DNA of 10,488 bases, taken from NCBI RefSeq assembly GCF_937877005.1, contig NZ_CALEFV010000025.1, positions 1-10,488 of the forward strand, written 5' to 3'. The stretch comes from an uncultured Fibrobacter sp. GTDB lineage: Bacteria; Fibrobacterota; Fibrobacteria; Fibrobacterales; Fibrobacteraceae. This document shows, one piece after another, positions 1 through 6,436 of this stretch; the first letter of the stretch is position 1, and every line of letters begins with the position of its first letter. The position numbers were made by a program, and so were the translations under genes. The notes beneath the pieces were generated by a model that saw only the letters and a program-made list of their open reading frames with translations, had not been told where the DNA came from and did not search any database.

Positions 1-262
1 CGTTTGCGCTATCGGTAGAGGCTTCGCCTGCGGCACCGAGAACCGGGGCGGCCTTGACTTCGGCCGTGGAACCCGGAAGCAGCAGTCCGTTTGCAGACGG
101 GGCCTCGGAAGAATCGACCACCTGGGCGGCGGCAGCCTTCTCGGCGGCCTTTTTCGCCTGTTCGGCCCTGGCCGCAGCCTCGTTGTTCGCGCTGGTCGAC
201 ATGAACCACCAAATCATGATGGCGCCGATAAGGATCGATCCGACGATAGTATTCTTATTCAT
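1..262 (-). CDS. yidC: YidC membrane protein insertase, N-terminal part (runs off the left edge)
   Basis: Only the first 87 codons are in the window, and the gene continues past position 1. YidC inserts and folds proteins in the inner membrane, alone or with SecYEG. Visible here is the N-terminal signal-anchor helix (about residues 5-21, starting MNKNTIVGSILIGAIMIWW) followed by an Ala/Glu/Lys-rich stretch (about 25-48, with AAARAEQAKKAAEKAAAA) and the start of a low-complexity periplasmic linker. This matches the usual Gram-negative YidC beginning, helix 1 before the large periplasmic domain. The conserved insertase core is not visible, so the call rests on this N-terminus and on gene order. 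The ATG at 262-260 shares one base with the TGA stop of yidD (264-262), so the two are probably translationally coupled in the rpmH-rnpA-yidD-yidC cluster. Confidence 0.88.
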   Translation of the reverse strand, partial: MNKNTIVGSILIGAIMIWWFMSTSANNEAAARAEQAKKAAEKAAAAQVVDSSEAPSANGLLLPGSTAEVKAAPVLGAAGEASTDSAN

Positions 263-486
263 CACTTTTCCTTTTTGGGCGGGACCGGGTCATAGCCGCC
301 CTTGCAAAACGGGTTGCACCTTAAAATTCTAAAAACAGCAAGATAGAAACCTTTGAGCACTCCGTGGACTCTGATCGCCTCGATTGCATACTGCGAGCAG
401 GTCGGGGTAAACCTACAGACTCCGTGAAAAAAATACGGGTGGATCAACTGGTACAACCGGATTGGTGCGACAAGCACCGTCCGCAT
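262..486 (-). CDS. yidD: YidD, membrane protein insertion efficiency factor
   Basis: This is a 74-residue protein of the YidD (DUF37) family, a small membrane-associated protein that assists YidC-dependent insertion. Family hallmarks are plain: CRFTPTCSQYAIEAI (residues 24-38) with the paired cysteines, and NPFCKGGYDPVP (58-69) close to the C-terminus. The N-terminus (MRTVLVAPIRLYQLIHPYF) forms the amphipathic helix expected of the family. I chose the ATG at 486 because it gives the normal family length and starts just after the rnpA stop (7-base gap, with AAGG ten bases before the ATG). An in-frame ATG at 558 would add 24 residues that overlap rnpA and have no family counterpart. The stop codon overlaps the yidC start by one base. 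Confidence 0.93.
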   Translation of the reverse strand: MRTVLVAPIRLYQLIHPYFFHGVCRFTPTCSQYAIEAIRVHGVLKGFYLAVFRILRCNPFCKGGYDPVPPKKEK

Positions 487-493
487 GACCTCG

Positions 494-853
494 CTAACCT
501 TGCGCGTCCAAGCCATCGGTCCACTCCATCTTCCTGAATATCTTAAGGGCCGATTCACGCATGCGCTCCGAGGACATCACCTCGGAATTGTCGCTCACAA
601 TGATCATGGCCCACACGGGCTTTTGAATATGGGGGACCCTTTCAAAAAACAGGGGCCGCAGAATCCTACGGCACTTGTTGCGGTAAACAGCGTTACCGTT
701 CTTTTTTTTAGCCAAAAAGCAAAAACGACAAAAACCGTCCGGGCTTTCTATCCAACGCATCGTAAAAGACGGTGTGCGGACGAACTTCCCATGGACGGCT
801 ACTTGCCGATAAGCTGGCTGGTTGGGCAGCCTATAGGAGCGGAGTGTCGCCAA
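494..853 (-). CDS. rnpA: Ribonuclease P protein component
   Basis: RnpA binds the RNase P RNA (rnpB, not in this window) and helps it cut the 5' leader from pre-tRNAs. The protein carries the RNR signature as AVYRNKCRRILRP (about residues 55-67), preceded by the usual strand region FCRFCFLAKK (41-50) and followed by WAMIIVSDNS. From the TTG at 853 it is 119 residues, the typical family size, beginning (M)ATLRSYRLP, which aligns with the LxxxxRL opening of RnpA proteins. No ATG or GTG gives a sensible start: the upstream in-frame ATG at 937 would overlap rpmH by 82 bases, and the next ATG inside would remove about 30 conserved-length residues. The TTG lies two bases after the rpmH stop, with AAGAAG about five bases upstream inside the rpmH 3' end, so coupling to rpmH is likely. 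Confidence 0.9.
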   Translation of the reverse strand: MATLRSYRLPNQPAYRQVAVHGKFVRTPSFTMRWIESPDGFCRFCFLAKKKNGNAVYRNKCRRILRPLFFERVPHIQKPVWAMIIVSDNSEVMSSERMRESALKIFRKMEWTDGLDAQG

Positions 854-855
854 TC

Positions 856-1011
856 CTACTTCTTGTAGATGGTGTCGCTCACGGTCAGGCGCTTGCGACC
901 CTTGGCGCGACGGCGGCTCAGAACAGCACGACCCCAACGGTCTTCCATGCGGGCACGGAAACCATGCTTGTTGGCGCGCTTACGATTATGAGGCTGGAAT
1001 GTTCTTTTCAT
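856..1011 (-). CDS. rpmH: 50S ribosomal protein L34
   Basis: This 51-residue, very basic protein is bL34 of the large ribosomal subunit. The sequence MKRTFQPHNRKRANKHGFRA is the family signature, followed by RMEDRWGRAVLSRRRAKGRKRLTVSD. It is slightly longer than the 44-47 residues common in other bacteria, with a C-terminal tail DTIYKK. The ATG at 1011 has AAGG eight bases upstream. It heads the rpmH-rnpA-yidD-yidC unit and has its own likely promoter in the 160-base gap upstream. In many bacteria dnaA lies just upstream of rpmH; here the upstream neighbour is a GGDEF-family gene instead. Confidence 0.97.
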   Translation of the reverse strand: MKRTFQPHNRKRANKHGFRARMEDRWGRAVLSRRRAKGRKRLTVSDTIYKK

Positions 1012-1049
1012 TGTAGTAACCTTTATTAAAAGTCAAATTTTTTGGAACT

Positions 1050-1079
1050 CAAAATTAGAAAAAAACCTAGATAAATCAA
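1050..1079 (-). promoter_or_regulatory. Candidate promoter of the rpmH-rnpA-yidD-yidC cluster (FCB type)
   Basis: On the minus strand, TTG (1079-1077), 19 bases of spacer, and TAATTTTG (1057-1050) fit the -33 TTTG / N19-21 / -7 TAnnTTTG promoter pattern known from Bacteroidota, with CTTG in place of TTTG. Transcription would begin near 1043, giving a leader of roughly 30 bases before the rpmH ATG at 1011. No E. coli-like -35/-10 pair stands out here. The match is by eye, and no start site has been measured. Confidence 0.42.
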
Positions 1080-1147
1080 GGGGTTAAGGTTGATTAGGAG
1101 CAACTTTTAGCGTACTTTTTTGCCTTTCCCCAGCAATCGTTTCAATA

Positions 1148-1169
1148 TATCAACAATCTATCAACAATC
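1148..1169. repeat. Two adjacent 11-bp direct repeats, TATCAACAATC
   Basis: Exact copies lie at 1148-1158 and 1159-1169, directly abutting, just after the stop of the GGDEF-family gene and before rpmH. Each contains TATCAACA, which is close to, but not a clean match of, the DnaA-box consensus TTATNCACA. The rest of the 1012-1171 gap is AT-rich and holds the rpmH promoter candidate. Whether the repeat is functional is unknown. Confidence 0.6.
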
Positions 1170-1171
1170 AT

Positions 1172-2260
1172 CTAGTTGTCAATCATGTTGCGGATCTGGT
1201 TGCGGCCCTCGTTCTTGGCAGCAACCAGGAGTTCGTCGACCTTCGTGAGCAACTGTTTTACGTCACGCAGGCTACGCAAGCCGCAGGGCAGAAAACCACC
1301 GCTCACAGTCACGGAAATCTGAGGGTATTTCTCGAACTGGCACTGCATCACCGCCTTGCGGAAGGACTCCACCTTGGCATAGGCCTCCACCTCGGATGAC
1401 GCGTTGATGATATAGATGAACTTTTCACAGCCGAAACGAGCCACACACTCGCCCGAGGACTCGTCCTCATAGCGCTGCAGCATCTTGCCAATAGCGCAGA
1501 TAATCTCGTCCCCCACATCGTTTCCATAAATGCTATTGATGCCCTTGAACCGATCCAGATCCAACATCGCAAGGTAAAAGTCGTTGCGGCGCAGCCATAC
1601 GGAAGATCCAAGATAGCTCAGGACATGCCGACGGTTATATAGCCCCGTCAGGGGATCGCGCATCGAAAGATAGTCGAGCCTCGCCACCAGTTTAGCGCTG
1701 TTCTCGCGCTCGTGGTTATAGGCATAAAGCGAAACGGAACCCACCACAAATAGCGTTATTCCCGTGAGAACCATGGTCACTATAAAGTCCAGGTACGAAG
1801 AATCCCTGTCCAGTTCGGCGATGACAAGTTCGGGACGCGCCCAGGCTAGCGTCGCCACGATAACCTGAATACCAATGGATATTAAAAAGGCAATCAGCTT
1901 TGCGCGACCGCGCATGGCAAAGGAAATCAACGCAAGAGAGGTAATGCAATAAAGGGGCATGCCACTAGTGACGCCGCCGCAGAACAAGAACAGCAGCGGG
2001 AGCAGAAAGCAGCTGAGCATGCAGCACATGACCAGGTAGCACTGATTGTACAAGGATGTCCTTACGGCAATAAAGGCCACGGCAATACAGGTCAGCGCGC
2101 AACCGACACTGCAGAGCGATGCAGCAAAACTGATTTCTTCCGCTATGGTGAACGCAGCAGAAAAAGAGGCCACGATCGTCACCACGACCAATATGGACCA
2201 AAAAAGCTTTCGCTCCAGGGTATCCTGGTTCTGCCAGAATCTCTTTAAAAATTTCACCAT
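1172..2260 (-). CDS. Membrane-bound GGDEF-domain protein with degenerate active site
   Basis: This 362-residue protein has about six hydrophobic segments in its first half (roughly 20-40, 46-66, 76-94, 101-117, 120-139, 157-181), a short linker, and a C-terminal GGDEF domain (about 195-358). Domain landmarks are DPLTGLYNRR (202-211), DLDRFKGIN (234-242) and GNDVGDEI (246-253); the metal-binding Asp234 and the residues at the guanine-binding positions (Asn242, Asp251) are present. The signature itself reads GCEKF (277-281) instead of GG(D/E)EF: the second Gly is Cys and the fourth-position Glu is Lys. No RxxD inhibitory site is seen just upstream. By family knowledge such changes usually abolish diguanylate cyclase activity, so it is more likely a receptor or scaffold than an enzyme; this is inference. 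The membrane part matches no sensor domain I can name. No clear Shine-Dalgarno precedes the ATG; TATATTGT at 2280-2273 is a possible -7 element. It is divergent from divIVA. Confidence 0.85.
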   Translation of the reverse strand: MVKFLKRFWQNQDTLERKLFWSILVVVTIVASFSAAFTIAEEISFAASLCSVGCALTCIAVAFIAVRTSLYNQCYLVMCCMLSCFLLPLLFLFCGGVTSGMPLYCITSLALISFAMRGRAKLIAFLISIGIQVIVATLAWARPELVIAELDRDSSYLDFIVTMVLTGITLFVVGSVSLYAYNHERENSAKLVARLDYLSMRDPLTGLYNRRHVLSYLGSSVWLRRNDFYLAMLDLDRFKGINSIYGNDVGDEIICAIGKMLQRYEDESSGECVARFGCEKFIYIINASSEVEAYAKVESFRKAVMQCQFEKYPQISVTVSGGFLPCGLRSLRDVKQLLTKVDELLVAAKNEGRNQIRNMIDN

Positions 2261-2413
2261 AACCGTATTTTTACAATATAGCTAAATTGATCTCCAAAAG
2301 ATCCTTTGTGACATTTTTAAACTTATTTTTTTCGTTTAAGAATCAACCTTAATGCAAGTTGTTATATTTTAAACCAGCCTAATGGCGGTTTTCACTCATT
2401 TTGTAGGTTTAGC

Positions 2414-2929
2414 ATGGAACTCACACCACTGGATATCCGAAAGCAGACTTTCCACAAGAAAAACTTCGGCGGGATCGATTCCGAAGAGGTCAAGGCATTT
2501 TTGGAAACGGCAGCAAGCGCCTTCGAACAGATGTCCAGGGAAAAGACCGACCTTACCGAAAGGCTCAAGGTGGCCGAAGAACGCGTAAACTATTACCGCC
2601 AGATCGAAAAGACCATTCAGGATGCCGTAGTGACCATGCAGCGTTCCGTGGACGAGGTCAAAGCCTCCGCCGAGAAGGAAGCCGAGATCATCGTTGCCGA
2701 GGCCAAGGCAAGGGCCGTACGCGAAGTGGAATCAACCAAGAAAGAAGCCGAAGAACTCCGCATGGAAATCGAACAGCTCCGTCAGCTTCGTACAAACTAC
2801 TTCATCCGCTGCCGCGCCCTCATCAAGGGGCAGGAAGACCTGCTCGCCGCCATGGAAAACGACCAGAAACTCCAGGAAGAGCTACGCCGTCCGGGCATCA
2901 ACGCCCCCACAGGCAACGTTCTCGCCTAG
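2414..2929 (+). CDS. DivIVA-domain coiled-coil protein
   Basis: This 171-residue protein begins with the DivIVA/GpsB N-terminal domain: LTPLDIRKQTF (3-13) followed by GGIDSEEVKAFLE (19-31), the pattern that binds membranes and forms the dimer head in Gram-positive DivIVA. A long Glu/Lys/Ala-rich coiled coil follows (about 32-150), and a short tail rich in Pro/Gly/Asn ends the protein. DivIVA proteins mark curved membrane at poles and division sites; in Gram-negative phyla the role is mostly untested, so polar or divisional scaffolding is inference. The ATG at 2414 has TAGG seven bases upstream. The gene is followed after three bases by a YggU-family gene, with which it probably forms an operon. 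TATATTTT at 2363-2370 in the upstream gap could be the -7 element, but I see no matching -33 box. Confidence 0.9.
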   Translation: MELTPLDIRKQTFHKKNFGGIDSEEVKAFLETAASAFEQMSREKTDLTERLKVAEERVNYYRQIEKTIQDAVVTMQRSVDEVKASAEKEAEIIVAEAKARAVREVESTKKEAEELRMEIEQLRQLRTNYFIRCRALIKGQEDLLAAMENDQKLQEELRRPGINAPTGNVLA

Positions 2930-2932
2930 CCC

Positions 2933-3154
2933 ATGAGAATCAACGTCAAGGTTCACGCCAGGAGCAAGCGCGAAGGCGTCACCCCCCAGCCAGACGGGAG
3001 CTACAAGGTCGAGGTCAAGGCCCCCCCCGTCGAGGGAGCCGCCAACCAGGCCGTATGCGAGATCCTCGCACAGCACTTCGGAGTTCACAAACGCGACGTA
3101 TCCGTCGTTTCCGGTGCAACCAACAACAAGAAAATCGTCGAGATAAGCGTCTAG
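2933..3154 (+). CDS. YggU/DUF167 family protein
   Basis: This 73-residue protein is a complete member of the DUF167 (YggU) family. The conserved core is present: VHARSKREGV (7-16), the APPVEGAANQAV stretch (30-41) and VSGATNNKKIVEI (58-70). The structure is a small alpha/beta fold; the biochemical role is not established. It begins three bases after the divIVA stop with no visible Shine-Dalgarno, so its translation probably depends on ribosomes finishing divIVA. YggU genes often travel with cell-division or cell-envelope genes such as yggT and divIVA, so the pairing is typical, although no yggT is present here. Confidence 0.92.
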   Translation: MRINVKVHARSKREGVTPQPDGSYKVEVKAPPVEGAANQAVCEILAQHFGVHKRDVSVVSGATNNKKIVEISV

Positions 3155-3192
3155 AGGCAAAATCCCCCTAAAAACGGACCATCCCATGAATA

Positions 3193-3219
3193 GCCCCCAT
3201 ACAACGAGGGCCTTTTTTT
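3193..3219 (+). terminator. Possible weak intrinsic terminator after the divIVA-yggU unit
   Basis: GCCC at 3193-3196 can pair with GGGC at 3208-3211, and a run of seven T follows at 3213-3219. The position, 38 bases after the yggU stop and before the HD-GYP gene, fits a terminator. The stem has only about four perfect base pairs, so it is weaker than the other two terminators in this window. Confidence 0.45.
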
Positions 3220-3275
3220 ATTTATTTTAGTCAGCAGAATAGAGGGAATATCGAAGGAAAAGGGATATTTGGCGT

Positions 3276-5444
3276 ATGAAAGAATTTCTAGAGAAAAGTT
3301 CCAATCTGCGGAGCATTCTGTTTCTAATTATAGTCGGCATCCTGCTTAACATCATTCCCGCGCAGTTCGCCATCAAGTGCGAAATTCCCCTGTTCCTCGA
3401 CTGCCTCGGAACGATCCTCGTCGCCATGCTCGGCGGAAACCTCCCTGCCGTCATCGTAGGTTTCACATCCAACGCCATCAACGGGATTTCAGACCCCATT
3501 ACCATGTACTATGGAGTCATAAGCATCCTCATTGCCGCAATGGCCACCTTCTTCTATCACAACCACTTTTTCAAGAACATTCCTAGACTGTTCGTCGTCA
3601 TTTTCACTTTCGCCCTCATTGGCGGAGGAATCGGTTCCATATTCACCTACTTCCTGTACGGGTTCAGTTTCGGCGAAGGCATCTCGGCACCATTCGCCGT
3701 CGCATTCAACAACGTTTTCGGATTCAGCAAGTTTACATCGCAGTTGATGTCCGACATTATCATCGATGTTTTCGACAAGGCAACCGTCGTCATCCTGGCA
3801 GTACTCATTTTCCGTTTTATATCGCGTCCCTACAAGAATTACCTCAACAAGCTGCTACTTCGCGACAACAATAGCAACGACAAGCACAAGATTGTCAAGC
3901 ATTCCCTGCTTCGCAAAGTTGTCATCATGGTGATTGGCGCCGAAGTCCTGCTCGGAGCACTCGCCTGCTGTATCGGCTTTTTCCTGTATCGTAGCAATTC
4001 CGTACGCAACTTTACCGAAATTGCACGAGGCGTGACAAACGCCGCATCGCATGCAGTCAACCCCGAAAAAATCGAAGACTACATTGCAAACGGCCACAAC
4101 GCCGAAGATTATGACGAAGTCGAAAAAATTCTTTCCGTCATCAAGGAAAGCTTTCCCCAGACAACCTACCTGTATGTATATAAAATCTTGAAGGACGGTT
4201 GTCACGTCGTATTCGACATCGATCCCGAAGGAAGCAAGCCCGGAGACATCATCCCGTTCGACCCGTCGTTCGAACCTTACCTTCCCACGCTGTTCAATGG
4301 CGGAGAAATTGAACCCATTATTTCAGACGATTCCTACGGATGGCTTCTCACGGTATACAAGCCCATCAAGAATGCGGCAGGAAAGACCATCGCCTATGTG
4401 GCTGCCGACATATCCATGGAACGTATCATCACCGACGAATCCATATTCTTCATCAAGCTGCTGTCGCTATTCTTCGGCCTATCCATCATCATCATGAGTA
4501 TAGTCATCGAACTCGTTAAACGCGGAATCGTGATTCCCGTGAACAAGATGTCGATGGCAGCCATGAAGTTCTCCGCTGCGACAACAATCATCAGCATGTC
4601 CGATGACGAACAGGTGAGCCTCGATAACCTCAAGGCCAGCGTCAATCGCATCGCAAGCCTGAATATAACGACCCTTGACGAAATCGAGCATCTTTATGAA
4701 GCCCTGCTTTCCATGGCTACCGACACCTACGAGTACATCAAGCAAATCAGGGACCAGAACGAACGAATCCAGCGCATGCAGGAAGTCATCATCATGGAAT
4801 TCGCCGAGGTCGTCGAAGCTCGCGACAAGAGCACGGGCAACCATATCAAAAAGACGGCATCCTACGTGGAGGCCATCGCGAACCAGCTGCGGCACGAAGG
4901 CAAGTACCCGAACGAAATGACCGAAGAGTTCATCCACAAGCTCAAGCGCGCCGCTCCATTGCATGACATCGGCAAGATTGCCGTGTCCGACCTGATTCTG
5001 AACAAGCCTGGCAAACTGACCGATGAAGAATTCGCCATCATGAAGAGTCACACAACCGAGGGTTGGAAGATTCTCACAAAGATGGTCGAAGACGCCGGCG
5101 ACACTATTGATGCGGGTTACCTCAAGGAATCAATCGAAATGGCCCACTACCATCACGAGAAATGGGATGGGACTGGCTATCCGGAAAGAATCAAAGGTGA
5201 AGACATTCCGCTTTCGGCACGAATTATGGCCGTGGCAGACGTATTCGACGCATTGGTGGCCGAACGCGTGTACAAGAAGCCTTTCACCTACGAAAAGGCA
5301 ATGTCCATCATTCTGGAAGGCGCCGGCAAGCACTTCGATCCAATCGTAGTCGAAGCCTTTACGCACATCGCAGAAAAACTATATAACGAACGGACCAAGC
5401 TGACAACTACTCCGCCGACAGAAGAATCGACAGGCAACAGCTAA
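3276..5444 (+). CDS. Membrane HD-GYP domain protein with ECF S-component-like sensor, predicted c-di-GMP phosphodiesterase
   Basis: This 722-residue protein has three parts. Residues 1-190 are about five or six membrane helices; LFLDCLGTILVAMLGGNLPAV (39-59) plus SNAINGISDP (65-74) and the DKATVVILAVLIFRF stretch (167-181) resemble substrate-binding S components of ECF transporters. A further helix (about 215-237), an extracytoplasmic region (about 240-385) with a Cache-like YGWLLTVYKPIKNAAGKTIAYVAADIS ending split around 354-380, and a helix (391-412) follow. The cytoplasmic part holds a linker and the HD-GYP domain (about 503-705): His523, HDIGK (563-567), His592, HHEKWDGTGYP (626-636), Asp655 of VADVFDAL, and GKHFDP. 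All main metal ligands and the GYP motif are present, so c-di-GMP hydrolysis is likely. The -4 position before His523 is Ser519, which suggests a two-metal rather than three-metal site. The ATG has AGGG about 11 bases upstream. The stop overlaps that of the convergent transporter gene. Confidence 0.9.
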   Translation: MKEFLEKSSNLRSILFLIIVGILLNIIPAQFAIKCEIPLFLDCLGTILVAMLGGNLPAVIVGFTSNAINGISDPITMYYGVISILIAAMATFFYHNHFFKNIPRLFVVIFTFALIGGGIGSIFTYFLYGFSFGEGISAPFAVAFNNVFGFSKFTSQLMSDIIIDVFDKATVVILAVLIFRFISRPYKNYLNKLLLRDNNSNDKHKIVKHSLLRKVVIMVIGAEVLLGALACCIGFFLYRSNSVRNFTEIARGVTNAASHAVNPEKIEDYIANGHNAEDYDEVEKILSVIKESFPQTTYLYVYKILKDGCHVVFDIDPEGSKPGDIIPFDPSFEPYLPTLFNGGEIEPIISDDSYGWLLTVYKPIKNAAGKTIAYVAADISMERIITDESIFFIKLLSLFFGLSIIIMSIVIELVKRGIVIPVNKMSMAAMKFSAATTIISMSDDEQVSLDNLKASVNRIASLNITTLDEIEHLYEALLSMATDTYEYIKQIRDQNERIQRMQEVIIMEFAEVVEARDKSTGNHIKKTASYVEAIANQLRHEGKYPNEMTEEFIHKLKRAAPLHDIGKIAVSDLILNKPGKLTDEEFAIMKSHTTEGWKILTKMVEDAGDTIDAGYLKESIEMAHYHHEKWDGTGYPERIKGEDIPLSARIMAVADVFDALVAERVYKKPFTYEKAMSIILEGAGKHFDPIVVEAFTHIAEKLYNERTKLTTTPPTEESTGNS

Positions 5445-6436
5445 TTCGACTTTTTCTTGTCGCGCCAGGCGAAAATGTTGGCCAGCACCGTTCCACTGAT
5501 AGAATGGTAGGCACAGCTCAAGGCACAAGGCACCATGCAAAGCACCGCTTTGGGGTTGGCCGCCACATTTTCGGGATTGGCAAAGAAGGCCATGGCAAGG
5601 ACCGTAGCCATGCCGGCGTTCTGCACGCCCACCTCGATAGCGATGGTCCGCTTCTTGGCGGTATTGAACTTGAAAAGCCTACCTACGCCGTAGCCCAGCA
5701 CATAGCCTAGCGCATTGTGGCAGAACACCACCGCAAGCACCAGGAAAATTAGCGAAAAGCCGTTGGTCAACAACTGCGGACGCACCGTCACCACCACACC
5801 GCCCACAATGAGCATCAGGCCTATGACGCTCACGGCAGGCATGTTGGACTGGATTTCCTTGAACACGGCGCGCTTGCCCAAGAAGTAGTTGCAGAGGAAC
5901 CCGATGGTAATGGGCGCGATTGTCACATACAGAATGTTCAGGAACATACCCTTCGCATTCACGTCGATACTGGTGTCGGCAAGCCACAGCACCAAAAGCG
6001 GAGTCATGATAGGCGCAAGGAGGGTGCTGACCATGGTCATGCTCACGGAATACGTGACATCGCCACGGGCCAAGAAACTCATGACATTGCTGGAAACACC
6101 GCCCGGACAGCACCCCACCAGAATGATGCCCACGGCAAGGTAGGGGTCCAGCCCGAACACCTTCGTAAGCCCGAAAGCCACAAAGGGCATGATCGTGTAT
6201 TGCGCCACGGCGCCCAGCAGAATGTGGAAAGGCTGCTTCAGCAGATTCCGCACGTCGTCCATGGAGATGGTAAGGCCCATACTCAACATGATGACGCCGA
6301 GAATGACGGAAGATACATTCCCGTGAACCCAGCCGAAAGCAACCGGAACGAAGAATGCGACAATTGCGCTTGCGATGACAAAGGGTGAAGCGTAGTTCGA
6401 AAGCAGACGGCAAAATGCCTTGATTACCTTAAACAT
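5441..6436 (-). CDS. Bile acid:sodium symporter (BASS) family transporter
   Basis: This 331-residue inner-membrane protein has about nine or ten hydrophobic segments. It shows the two family signatures that line the sodium and substrate sites: CCPGGVSSN (109-117) and EVGVQNAGMA (268-277), plus GLTISMDD (54-61). Members move organic acids with sodium; bacterial ones include bile-acid transporters and the pantoate transporter PanS, but the sequence does not reveal this one's substrate. I start it at the ATG at 6436 because the first helix begins soon after; an in-frame ATG at 6484 adds 16 residues with no family match. TATATTTG (6448-6441) sits only four bases upstream of this ATG and no Shine-Dalgarno is seen, so the message may be nearly leaderless or the true start may differ. 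It stands alone and converges on the HD-GYP gene. Confidence 0.9.
   Translation of the reverse strand: MFKVIKAFCRLLSNYASPFVIASAIVAFFVPVAFGWVHGNVSSVILGVIMLSMGLTISMDDVRNLLKQPFHILLGAVAQYTIMPFVAFGLTKVFGLDPYLAVGIILVGCCPGGVSSNVMSFLARGDVTYSVSMTMVSTLLAPIMTPLLVLWLADTSIDVNAKGMFLNILYVTIAPITIGFLCNYFLGKRAVFKEIQSNMPAVSVIGLMLIVGGVVVTVRPQLLTNGFSLIFLVLAVVFCHNALGYVLGYGVGRLFKFNTAKKRTIAIEVGVQNAGMATVLAMAFFANPENVAANPKAVLCMVPCALSCAYHSISGTVLANIFAWRDKKKSN

Noticed and set aside
54..332. A 92-codon plus-strand open frame opposite yidC and yidD.
   Set aside because: It is antisense to two recognised genes in the conserved rpmH cluster and has no domain of its own.
487..558. An upstream ATG for yidD adding 24 residues.
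   Set aside because: It overlaps rnpA, and the added residues do not fit the family; the ATG at 486 gives the normal length.
854..937. An ATG start for rnpA at 937.
   Set aside because: It would overlap rpmH by 82 bases with a sequence that reads as an off-frame shadow of L34.
1012..1171. An intrinsic terminator for the GGDEF-family gene.
   Set aside because: I found only short, weak stems and no clear stem followed by a T-run on the minus strand.
2933..3154. A frameshift or a selenocysteine-like extension joining divIVA and yggU.
   Set aside because: Both frames are complete with family-typical ends; the 3-base gap is ordinary operon packing.
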